From the NCBI GenBank assembly GCA_003647715.1, contig QMNJ01000020.1, positions 1-15,381 on the forward strand: DNA of 15,381 bases. The letters are read 5' to 3'. A program made the translations under genes and the position numbers. The stretch is from Candidatus Coatesiibacteriota bacterium. GTDB lineage: Bacteria > RBG-13-66-14 > B26-G2. This document shows positions 6,807 through 13,872 of the stretch, piece by piece (position 1 is the stretch's first letter; the number at the start of each line of letters is the position of its first letter). Below the pieces are notes generated by a model that worked only from the letters and a program-made list of their open reading frames with translations, ran no database searches and was not told where the DNA came from.

Positions 6807-8789
6807 ATGAGGTCAATATTTTTACTTTATGTGTTGCTGGTAGTGTTCCCTGTTTGTCCAGTTATCGGGGTCATAGAGCTTTCTGATGAACCCGACTGGA
6901 CATCTGATGAGGCGGACTATGACGATTATTCAACTGGTGGTGCATTTGTTGACATAAATGGTGATATTCTGCTTGACTTTGTTTGCGGGAATGGCAACGA
7001 TATGAGCAGTGACTATAACTGCGTCTATTATAACACCGGTAATATATTTGAAGAGGAAGCATCCTGGCGCTCGGGTGATGAGGACTATGGAGCCCATATT
7101 GCCTGTGGAGACCTTAATAAAGATGGCTTTATGGATATGGTTATAGGAAACTTCTGGGGTAGTGGAGAACAGGCGTATGCGGATGAGGTATATTTCAACA
7201 CCGGAGATGGTCTGGAGAGCGAGCCATCCTGGCATAGCGGGGTTCTCAACCATACTTTTGGTGTATGCCTTATTGATTTTGATGGTGATGGAGACCTGGA
7301 CATAGCTACTGCAAGCAGTAATAGATATATTGGAGTCAAGAGCCCCATACTACTATATAGGAATGATGATGGTAATATAAGTGTGTTTCCCGTTTGGTCG
7401 TCTGCTGATTCATTTTATGGGTCCGATGTATTTGCGGGCGACATCAATGGAGATGGCTGGCTTGACCTCGTCGTTGCCTGCGATGGAGAGGAGAATGTAG
7501 CGTTTATTAACCAGGGTGGCTATTTTAGAGACAGTCCCGATTGGGTTTCAACGGAGAAGCGGGGTTCAATTAGGTGTGTGCTTGGGGATGTCAATGGGGA
7601 TGGCTGGCTTGATTTGGCGGTTGCTGACAACGAACAACTGACATCAGAAGATAGCAGGGTGCGAGTTTACATCAATCAGGGGGGAGAACTGGAGAGCACC
7701 GCCTCCTGGGTCAGTGGTGTTGATGATATGAAGTATTATTCCTGCGTTGCATTCGGGGATGTAGATAATGACGGTGACCTTGACCTTGCAAGTGGTGGCT
7801 GGTGGGAGCCGGTTGTGGTGTTTGAAAACATAGATGGGGTGCTTGAGTCAGAACCATCATGGGAGTGGCAACCATCTAAATCAAGTCAACTGGTATGTGA
7901 GACAGTGGTATGGGGTGATATTGATTCCAACGGTCTCGTATATACCACTGATTATCTTAGTGGCGATGGAGTAAGACATACTTACTATCTTGACCATAAG
8001 CCAGTATATCAGTTAGGAGATGTAAGGGTGGACGGTGAGGTGATACCATACACTGATTACTGCTATGACTACAAGGAGGGCTGGATATCGTTTGCAGAAC
8101 CACCATCAGATGGAGATGATAACATTGAGGTGGATTATACTTTTTCTGTTTCACTTGACCTTGGGGTCACAAACTGGCATTCTTCAACCGGTAACTATCT
8201 GTTCTTTAATCAGATAGATGTAGGTCTGTTCGATGTCGCCTTCTCTGCTGAGAGAAAAGGTGACGATATAATACTCAGGTGGCAAATCATTGACAATTGT
8301 TTTGATGGATATAACATCTACAGGGAGATGGGGGTAGTTCAAGATTACGGGGTAGTTAATTCGCTTAAGGCAAAAGTAAACGATGACCTGATTGTTGGCT
8401 CATCACCATTTAGATATGTTGACGACAGTGTGGTAAACGAACAGTTGAAATATACCCTGACGGGTGTATCTGGGGATAGTGAGGATGTGCTGGCGACCGT
8501 CAGGGTCTACCCACAGACCTGCCCATCTTTTGCGTTTGCTATGGTCTATCCCAATCCGCTGTCTCACACTGCAATAGTGAACTACACTGTAAATGGTGAT
8601 GTTGGTCAGATTGAGTTGAGGGTGTTTGACATCTCAGGTAGATTGATGAATGTGCATTCTGTCAATTCAGAGAGGGGAGAGCATAATTTCATATTTGATA
8701 GGGATGACATCGGTCTTGCGGACGGTGTTTACATACTTCAACTTACGGATGGATATGTCAGTGATTTTAGGAGAGTAGTGATTTATTAA
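6807..8789 (+). CDS. Secreted FG-GAP/VCBS seven-repeat protein with T9SS-type C-terminal domain
   Basis: This is a 660-residue exported protein. A signal peptide (MRSIFLLYVLLVVFPVCPVIG) precedes seven repeats built around D-x-[ND]-x-D-G-x-x-D calcium-loop motifs. The lead aspartates are near residues 49, 102, 157, 212, 261, 318 and 371, spaced 49-57 apart. The first and seventh are degenerate. Seven units suggest a seven-bladed beta-propeller like those of integrin alpha chains. Repeats often end in a phrase like EPSWxSG. A beta-rich section (about 385-475) and a fibronectin-III-like part (about 475-570) follow. The last 86 residues, from VYPNPLSHTAIVNYTV through GVYILQL to RRVVIY, resemble the type IX secretion sorting domain (TIGR04183) or the related FlgD-like Ig fold. 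A surface or adhesive role is inferred. The ATG lacks a ribosome binding site. Confidence 0.85.
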   Translation: MRSIFLLYVLLVVFPVCPVIGVIELSDEPDWTSDEADYDDYSTGGAFVDINGDILLDFVCGNGNDMSSDYNCVYYNTGNIFEEEASWRSGDEDYGAHIACGDLNKDGFMDMVIGNFWGSGEQAYADEVYFNTGDGLESEPSWHSGVLNHTFGVCLIDFDGDGDLDIATASSNRYIGVKSPILLYRNDDGNISVFPVWSSADSFYGSDVFAGDINGDGWLDLVVACDGEENVAFINQGGYFRDSPDWVSTEKRGSIRCVLGDVNGDGWLDLAVADNEQLTSEDSRVRVYINQGGELESTASWVSGVDDMKYYSCVAFGDVDNDGDLDLASGGWWEPVVVFENIDGVLESEPSWEWQPSKSSQLVCETVVWGDIDSNGLVYTTDYLSGDGVRHTYYLDHKPVYQLGDVRVDGEVIPYTDYCYDYKEGWISFAEPPSDGDDNIEVDYTFSVSLDLGVTNWHSSTGNYLFFNQIDVGLFDVAFSAERKGDDIILRWQIIDNCFDGYNIYREMGVVQDYGVVNSLKAKVNDDLIVGSSPFRYVDDSVVNEQLKYTLTGVSGDSEDVLATVRVYPQTCPSFAFAMVYPNPLSHTAIVNYTVNGDVGQIELRVFDISGRLMNVHSVNSERGEHNFIFDRDDIGLADGVYILQLTDGYVSDFRRVVIY

Positions 8790-8791
8790 GG

Positions 8792-8803
8792 GCAAATATT
8801 TGC
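8792..8803. repeat. 12-bp perfect palindrome ahead of the SPOR gene
   Basis: GCAAATATTTGC is its own reverse complement. It begins 3 bases after the stop of the FG-GAP gene and ends 8 bases before the extended -10 element proposed for the SPOR lipoprotein gene, so it covers the place where a -35 box would be. With no loop and no T-run it does not look like a terminator. It could be a regulator binding site. The palindrome is seen; the function is inferred. Confidence 0.4.
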
Positions 8804-8811
8804 TGGATTTC

Positions 8812-8820
8812 TGGTAAACT
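8812..8820 (+). promoter_or_regulatory. Extended -10 promoter element for the SPOR lipoprotein gene
   Basis: TGGTAAACT has the TG-n plus -10 hexamer layout (TAAACT at 8815-8820). Transcription would start near 8827, leaving about 18 bases of leader that contain the GGAGG site. No recognisable -35 hexamer is present; the 12-bp palindrome occupies that position. Nearly the same element occurs at 9422-9430 and 12364-12372. Confidence 0.45.
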
Positions 8821-8834
8821 TTAATGTGATATGG

Positions 8835-8841
8835 GGAGGAG
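8835..8841 (+). promoter_or_regulatory. Ribosome binding site of the SPOR lipoprotein gene
   Basis: GGAGGAG is a near-perfect Shine-Dalgarno sequence; GGAGG ends 5 bases before the ATG at 8845. It fixes that start codon and contrasts with the neighbouring genes at 6807 and 12383, which lack one. Confidence 0.75.
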
Positions 8842-8844
8842 TAT

Positions 8845-9372
8845 ATGAGATTGGTATTACAGTTGATATTGGCTATGGGTGTGGTGCTTCTTCTTTCTCT
8901 GTATGGTTGCACCACTCGTTCGGGTGATGTATCAAGGACAGATGAGGAGAATGTGGAGAAAGAGGAGGTTATTTATGGTGAGATAATACCTCCCGATGAC
9001 ACGCTAGATGAGGATATAGAGGAGCTGGATGAGACAGAGTTTGTGGTGGAGGGTTTTATCGGCGAAGAAGATGGAGGTGAGGCGCCCGTTTATGAACAGC
9101 CATACAGTGAAGGAGGTACAACAGAAACAACATACAGTTATGAGGGACCGTTTTATAGGGTTCAGGTTATTGCCTCCTCTACTAAGACCGGAGCGGATAA
9201 GGTTGCGGAAGAGGTAAGGATGAAACTGCCTGGCAAGATGGTCTATGTTGAGCATATAGGTCAATACTGGAAGGTTAGAGTTGGTGACTGCAGAACCAGA
9301 AAAGAGGCAGAGACACTGCGTGATGAACTGCGCAATCTTGGCTACTCAGACGCCTGGATAGTTGCTCCTTGA
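8845..9372 (+). CDS. SPOR-domain lipoprotein
   Basis: This is a 175-residue predicted lipoprotein. A lipoprotein signal (MRLVLQLILAMGVVLLLSLYGC) ends in the lipobox LYGC with C22 as the modified cysteine. A strongly acidic, low-complexity linker covers about residues 28-100. A SPOR domain fills 102-175, with the typical opening FYRVQVIASSTKTGADKVAEE, then YWKVRVGDC and EAETLRDELRNLGYSDAWIV. SPOR domains bind glycan strands lacking stem peptides, which are enriched at division septa. RlpA and FtsN are known carriers, but neither the RlpA catalytic domain nor an FtsN-like membrane segment is present. A role in cell division or wall association is inferred. The gene has its own promoter-like element and Shine-Dalgarno site, 55 bases after the FG-GAP gene. 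Confidence 0.88.
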   Translation: MRLVLQLILAMGVVLLLSLYGCTTRSGDVSRTDEENVEKEEVIYGEIIPPDDTLDEDIEELDETEFVVEGFIGEEDGGEAPVYEQPYSEGGTTETTYSYEGPFYRVQVIASSTKTGADKVAEEVRMKLPGKMVYVEHIGQYWKVRVGDCRTRKEAETLRDELRNLGYSDAWIVAP

Positions 9373-9421
9373 AGCGATATAGTTTCTTTAATTGGCATAT
9401 AGATTTTGGTTCCAAATTTTC

Positions 9422-9430
9422 TGTTAAACT
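9422..9430 (+). promoter_or_regulatory. Extended -10 promoter element in the gap before the histidine kinase
   Basis: TGTTAAACT (TG-n-TAAACT) lies in a stretch similar to the one ahead of the SPOR gene (TTCTG(G/T)TAAACTTT(A/G)AT in both). Transcription would start near 9437, inside the first of two palindromes at 9432-9458. No good -35 box lies at the expected distance. It would drive the small ORF at 9474 and probably the kinase. Confidence 0.4.
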
Positions 9431-9431
9431 T

Positions 9432-9441
9432 TGATTAATCA
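9432..9441. repeat. 10-bp perfect palindrome overlapping the predicted transcription start
   Basis: TGATTAATCA is self-complementary and begins 1 base after the proposed -10 hexamer. This position is typical for a repressor operator. A second palindrome follows after 4 bases. The operator role is inference, and short AT-rich palindromes also arise by chance. Confidence 0.35.
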
Positions 9442-9445
9442 CTGC

Positions 9446-9458
9446 ATGAATTATTCAT
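9446..9458. repeat. 13-bp palindrome (6-bp arms around one base)
   Basis: ATGAAT-T-ATTCAT forms an inverted repeat just downstream of the palindrome at 9432-9441 and 15 bases before the ATG of the small ORF. Together the two could be a double operator. An imperfect third one, TTTGG-TT-CCAAA, lies at 9405-9416. Confidence 0.35.
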
Positions 9459-9473
9459 TTGTTAGAAAGGATT

Positions 9474-9560
9474 ATGGAAGTAGAAGTGGGAATTTCAACT
9501 GGAGAAGTATTGGAAAAGGTAATCAAGGGGATTTTCTTTGAAGTATCAAGTAATAGATAG
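9474..9560 (+). CDS. Possible 28-codon small ORF upstream of the kinase
   Basis: This frame runs from ATG to TAG and would encode a 28-residue peptide (beginning MEVEVGISTGEVLEKV, ending VSSNR). AGAAAGG lies 3 bases upstream as a possible ribosome binding site, a little closer than ideal. It sits after a promoter-like element and two palindromes and ends 46 bases before the kinase start, in a different frame. I recognise no family. It could be a small regulatory protein, a leader peptide, a decayed gene fragment or chance. Confidence 0.25.
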   Translation: MEVEVGISTGEVLEKVIKGIFFEVSSNR

Positions 9561-9606
9561 TAGTAGAATTATATATAGCAGAGATTAGCGAGGGGATAGT
9601 TAGGTA

Positions 9607-12312
9607 ATGGATAGAGGCGAGGTCGTAGATAAGGGGGTACACAATTTATCAATTGCATTTGATATACTGACCTCTCTTGGGAAGTCGGAGAATCTTGAAG
9701 AATTGTGCCTGGCATTTTTGACCAGAGTTACCGAGAAGTTTCAGATGCTTGGTGGTGAGTTCTGGGTGATTGACGACAACCGTGTTCAAAAGGTTGCCAG
9801 TATAGGAAAGTATGAACCTGGCTGGTCGGTTGATGAAGAGATAGGGAGATTGGAAAACACAACCAGGTTTGTGATATACAGGCGTCTATCCCGCATGAAG
9901 AAGGCACCAGCTGATGTAGATGTGTTTTTATTACCGTTGAAGTTCAGGGGAGACCTGGTGGGTGTTCCAGTGATTTATATCCAGAAGGGGAGAAAGTTAA
10001 GCAATGATGAAGAGTGGATATTATCAAGTATCAAGGATATCCTTACCAATTACATAGTAAGCAATATAGTGTGTGAAAGGGCTTCTGAAAGCGAGAGATT
10101 TCAGAGTATGCTTCTTGATACCATAGGTGCTGGGATTGTTATTCATAAGGGTGGAGTGGTCAGGTATGTGAATAAAGCAGTGGAGAAGATAGGTGGTTAT
10201 ACCAGAGAGGAGTGGGAGGGCAAGGATATCATTCAATTTGTGCACCCTGATGATAGGGATATAGTGATGGATGTGCTTAAGAGAAGGGGGGAGGGGGATG
10301 ATACAAAGATTAACCTTAACCTCAGGGTCATAACCAAAAGTGGAGTGGTAAAATGGGTAAATCTTACATCAAATTTAATCACCTATAAGGGTGAGAGAGT
10401 ATCCTTTTTGACTGGAGTTGATATTACTGAACTGAAGGAGGTAGAGGAGGCGCTGGCTAAATCGGAGAAGCACTATCGGGCGCTCTTTGAAAATGCTTCA
10501 CTTCCCATTTCTATTACCGATTCAAAGAGGAGATTTGTTGAGGTGAACAGGGCTTTTGAGGAGCTATTCGGTTACACCAGAGATGAGGTCAAGGGGAAGG
10601 ATATAAGTGTGATACTAGCTGAGGGAGTTGAGGACAAGGTGGCGAAGATACATGATGTGAGACGGGTGGCGCCACATAAAGCACCGGAGACATATGAGAT
10701 TATTACGGTTACCAAATCACAAATCCCAAGAGTGGTGAGGGTCACCTCCAGGATGCTTCCTGATTCGGATATGGATATAACTTTTCTGCAGGATGTCACC
10801 AGAGAGAAAGAGATGATAATTGCATTAGAGGAGTCGGAAGAGAGGTATCGCACTCTGGCTGAGGTATCACAGGTGGGTATAATGATATTCAGCGATGAGC
10901 AGGTATTGTTCCGGAATCAGCATATAGATGAGATATTTGGAGATAAGGCGAATAAGCCGGATGAGATTTTCAAACAGATATCAGCGGAAGACAGAGGTGC
11001 TTTTATTGGTGCATACCGAAAAGTTTTATCGGGCAAGTCAGATATGGAGACGCTGGAGCTTAAGGTGATAAAGGAGGGTGGAGCTGGGAGTATATTCGTT
11101 GAGGCGAAGATTGTGCCCGTAGTTTATCGGAACAAGAGGTATGTTCTGGCGAACATTATAGACATCACCATGTTAAGACGTGCTATGGCAAACCTTATTG
11201 CTTCAGAGATGAAATACAGGGTGCTGGTTGAAAATCTGCCTGTTGGTATAGCAATACATAGTGAAAAGAGTATAATATTCTGCAATCGTGCCTTTGAGGA
11301 GATAGTGGGCTATGGCTTTGATGAACTCAAAAAGATGAAGATGAGAGAATTGGTGGCTGAGGCAGACCTGGAGACCTTGAGGAACAGAATGAAGTTCATC
11401 CTTGATGGCGTTATAAGGTCATATAAGAAAGAGGTGCAGTTGAAGAGCAGTATGTGTGAGGATGTTTTTGTCTTCTTATCTATGAATAGAATCTACTTCG
11501 ATTCAAAGCCAGCAGTCCTTTTGGGTATAATAGATATCACCGACAGAAAGAAAGCGGAAGAGGCGTTAAAGAAAGCCCATGAAGAGATAAAGAGGTCTCA
11601 CCAGGAGTTGAAGAAGCTGGATGCTGCAAAAACCGAATTTCTGAATATTATCTCCCACGAACTGAAGACACCCCTGACATCTGTAATTGGATATACTGAG
11701 ATATTGCAGGATGGTCTTCTGGGCTCTATAAGCCCGGCTCAGAAGGAGGCGATAAAAAGTTTACATATATCGTCACGACGGCTATCCAGTTTGGTTGACG
11801 ACCTCCTTGACTACTCCCGTATAGAACTTGGTAAGTTGACCATGACAAAGGAACGGTCAGACCTGAATGATATTATACAGCAGTCCATAAATGAGGTTAG
11901 CCCTATTGCAGTGGATAAGGGTATAACAATAACATTCAATAGAAAACAAATTCCTGAACTCCTGCTTGACAGACATCGTATAAATCAGTTGATGAATAAT
12001 ATTCTCTCTAATGCCATTAAGTTCTCCCCATCTAACTCAGAGGTATTTATCATTGAGATTCCGAAAGATGATGAGGTAGAGATAATAGTAAAGGATGAGG
12101 GTCCAGGTATTCCTAAAGAGAAGTTAAAAAGGATATTTGACAAGTTCTATCAGGCGGATATGAGTGACAGGCGCTCAACTATGGGTATGGGTCTTGGTCT
12201 TGCCATATCAAAGGCGATTGTTGAGGGACATGGTGGCAGTATCTGGGCTGAGAGCGAGGTGGGAAAGGGCTCAGCATTCCACTTTACTCTGAAATATACT
12301 AACAGGCAGTAA
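9607..12312 (+). CDS. Cytosolic GAF/multi-PAS sensor histidine kinase
   Basis: This is a 901-residue kinase with no membrane segment or signal peptide, so it should sense an internal signal. A GAF-like domain covers about residues 12-155. Four PAS domains follow, at about 164-280, 288-405, 412-525 and 535-650; the phrases GYTREEWEGKDI, GYTRDEVKGKDI and GYGFDELKKMKM mark three of them. A coiled coil lies at about 650-675. The HisKA domain has the phospho-accepting H684 in ISHELKTPLTSVIGYTE. The ATPase domain has the N box (N802 in NNILSNAIKF), G1 box (DEGPGIP, D830) and G2 box (GMGLGL, 861-865), all intact. There is no receiver domain and no adjacent response regulator, so it is an orphan kinase. 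The ATG has only weak upstream sites (GAGGGG at 11 bases, TAGGT at 1 base). The ligand is unknown. Confidence 0.93.
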   Translation: MDRGEVVDKGVHNLSIAFDILTSLGKSENLEELCLAFLTRVTEKFQMLGGEFWVIDDNRVQKVASIGKYEPGWSVDEEIGRLENTTRFVIYRRLSRMKKAPADVDVFLLPLKFRGDLVGVPVIYIQKGRKLSNDEEWILSSIKDILTNYIVSNIVCERASESERFQSMLLDTIGAGIVIHKGGVVRYVNKAVEKIGGYTREEWEGKDIIQFVHPDDRDIVMDVLKRRGEGDDTKINLNLRVITKSGVVKWVNLTSNLITYKGERVSFLTGVDITELKEVEEALAKSEKHYRALFENASLPISITDSKRRFVEVNRAFEELFGYTRDEVKGKDISVILAEGVEDKVAKIHDVRRVAPHKAPETYEIITVTKSQIPRVVRVTSRMLPDSDMDITFLQDVTREKEMIIALEESEERYRTLAEVSQVGIMIFSDEQVLFRNQHIDEIFGDKANKPDEIFKQISAEDRGAFIGAYRKVLSGKSDMETLELKVIKEGGAGSIFVEAKIVPVVYRNKRYVLANIIDITMLRRAMANLIASEMKYRVLVENLPVGIAIHSEKSIIFCNRAFEEIVGYGFDELKKMKMRELVAEADLETLRNRMKFILDGVIRSYKKEVQLKSSMCEDVFVFLSMNRIYFDSKPAVLLGIIDITDRKKAEEALKKAHEEIKRSHQELKKLDAAKTEFLNIISHELKTPLTSVIGYTEILQDGLLGSISPAQKEAIKSLHISSRRLSSLVDDLLDYSRIELGKLTMTKERSDLNDIIQQSINEVSPIAVDKGITITFNRKQIPELLLDRHRINQLMNNILSNAIKFSPSNSEVFIIEIPKDDEVEIIVKDEGPGIPKEKLKRIFDKFYQADMSDRRSTMGMGLGLAISKAIVEGHGGSIWAESEVGKGSAFHFTLKYTNRQ

Positions 12313-12342
12313 TTAGATGTGTTCAGGTCTGCTTTCAAATTC

Positions 12343-12372
12343 TTGACTGGTCGTTTTTAATGCTGTTAAAAT
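12343..12372 (+). promoter_or_regulatory. Promoter for the lnt-prfB-lysS group
   Basis: TTGACT (12343-12348, five of six matches to TTGACA) lies 18 bases ahead of TAAAAT (12367-12372), which also carries the extended TG (12364-12365). The predicted transcription start, around 12379, is only about 4 bases before the lnt ATG at 12383. No Shine-Dalgarno sequence precedes that ATG, which suggests a leaderless message. A second TATAAT at 12379-12384 overlaps the ATG itself and is probably coincidental. Confidence 0.55.
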
Positions 12373-12382
12373 CACTCCTATA

Positions 12383-13870
12383 ATGCAAAGCGTTTCAAAA
12401 CTTGGTGCAGTAATATCGGCTGTTTTGTTATTTATCGCATTCCCAGGTCTAAATCAGTGGTATCTGGTCTTCGTTGCGCTCATACCATTATTTATGGCAC
12501 TGGAGGGCAGAAGTGGTATCAGAGCATTTGGGGTGGGTTATGTATTTGGGCTTCATTTTGTAATTCTAATACTTTATTCAATCATGACCATCACTCTCGC
12601 TGGTTTTGTAATGCTACTTATCTACCTCTCTTTCTTCTATGGTGCTTTTGCTTTTGTGTTTTCTTTATTGAGAGATAGAGGTATTCCTGTATGGCTTTCT
12701 GCGCCGTTTACCTGGACCGCAATGGAGATTGTGATGTCGTTTGGATACTTTGGTTTTACTCTGCTTGGTATCTCGCATGTATTGTATAAGGTGCCGGTTC
12801 TGATTCAGATTGCCTCAATCTCAGGTATGTGGGGGGTATCATTTATAGTAGTTCTTATCAATTCACTTCTCTTTCTCGCCTTACGAGATTTCAGTAAGGT
12901 GAGAATAGGGAGTTTGATATCAGCAGTTACGGTATTGTGCATTTTGTTATTGATTGGCTTTATATTGAGACCAGATATTAATGATGGCGGTGATTTCAGG
13001 GTTGCAATAATACAAGGGAATATAGAGCAAGATGTTAAGTGGGACGCCGACTATAGGGAGATAACACTAAAGAAGTTTTACTCTCTCACCAATCTATCTA
13101 TGGCTCAAGGCAAGCCGGATATGGTAATCTGGCCGGAGACATCTATACCATTCAATCTGGGTGACTTTCCACACAGGTTAGATGAGATAAAGGAATTTGC
13201 CGAAAAGAAGGGAATTTATCTTTTATCGGGTGTGCCTTTTGCTGAGTATAGGGGTGATGAGAGGTATTCTTATAACTCGGCGGTTCTCATATCTGATAGT
13301 GGTGAGTTTATGGGGAGATACGATAAGATGCATCTTGTTCCGTTCAGCGAGAAGGTTCCCTGGAGGGCTAAGATACCAATACTTGAGAAGGTGATGGAGG
13401 AGGCGGGGAATTTTTCCGAGGGCAGGGAACGTATCATATTCAGAGCGAAAGACGCAAAGTTCGGCGTTCTCATATGTTTTGAGTCAATATTTCCCGAGCA
13501 TTCAGTAAATTACATAGAGAAGGGTGCCAATCTTCTTGTAGTGATAACCAATGACGCCTGGTTTGGCAGGACAACCCTGCCACATCTCCATATGTCTGCA
13601 TCATGTATGAGGGCTGTGGAGACGCATAGGTGGGTTGCTAGGTGTGCCAATACCGGAGTGAGTGCTATTATCGCCCCTGATGGTGGTATAATTGCCAGGA
13701 CCGATTTATATAAATATACATATTTGAATGACCTGGTGCGAATTAGAAGTGATTCTACATTTTTCAGCCGGCACAGATTAATGCCTTTATTGTTTTTTAT
13801 AATTGGTGGTATATTACTATTAACCTATGGTCTCGTTAAGGATAAGTTGCCGTTTACACGGGAGGTATGA
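12383..13870 (+). CDS. lnt: Apolipoprotein N-acyltransferase
   Basis: Lnt adds the third acyl chain to the N-terminal cysteine of lipoproteins at the inner membrane, the last step before sorting to the outer membrane. The 495 residues match the family length of about 510. Roughly the first 200 residues form several membrane helices, with family phrases such as FPGLNQWYLVFVALIPLF. The periplasmic nitrilase-like domain (about 207-465) has the full catalytic triad: E252 in VIWPETSIPF, K315 in YDKMHLVPFSE and C365 in VLICFESIFPE. ITNDAWFG is also present. A final membrane helix lies near 472-487. The ATG has no ribosome binding site and sits just after a promoter, and no other start lies before the conserved region. 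The stop region overlaps the ribosome binding site of prfB, so translational coupling is likely. Confidence 0.95.
   Translation: MQSVSKLGAVISAVLLFIAFPGLNQWYLVFVALIPLFMALEGRSGIRAFGVGYVFGLHFVILILYSIMTITLAGFVMLLIYLSFFYGAFAFVFSLLRDRGIPVWLSAPFTWTAMEIVMSFGYFGFTLLGISHVLYKVPVLIQIASISGMWGVSFIVVLINSLLFLALRDFSKVRIGSLISAVTVLCILLLIGFILRPDINDGGDFRVAIIQGNIEQDVKWDADYREITLKKFYSLTNLSMAQGKPDMVIWPETSIPFNLGDFPHRLDEIKEFAEKKGIYLLSGVPFAEYRGDERYSYNSAVLISDSGEFMGRYDKMHLVPFSEKVPWRAKIPILEKVMEEAGNFSEGRERIIFRAKDAKFGVLICFESIFPEHSVNYIEKGANLLVVITNDAWFGRTTLPHLHMSASCMRAVETHRWVARCANTGVSAIIAPDGGIIARTDLYKYTYLNDLVRIRSDSTFFSRHRLMPLLFFIIGGILLLTYGLVKDKLPFTREV
13861..13865 (+). promoter_or_regulatory. Ribosome binding site deciding the prfB start
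   Basis: GGAGG lies inside the end of lnt. It is 7 bases before TTG at 13873 but only 1 base before the in-frame ATG at 13867, so TTG is the better start. Starting at TTG puts the in-frame UGA at codon 26, as in E. coli prfB. Confidence 0.55.
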
Positions 13871-13872
13871 TA

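Noticed and set aside
7440..7613. Near-identical 27-base DNA repeats at 7440 and 7587
   Set aside because: They encode the same calcium-loop motif in two propeller repeats and are explained by the protein repeat, not by a mobile or CRISPR element.
9407..9434. Terminator hairpin after the SPOR gene (CAAATTTT / AAACTTTG)
   Set aside because: The stem is AT-rich with a mismatch and lacks a T-tract; the same bases fit better as a promoter element.
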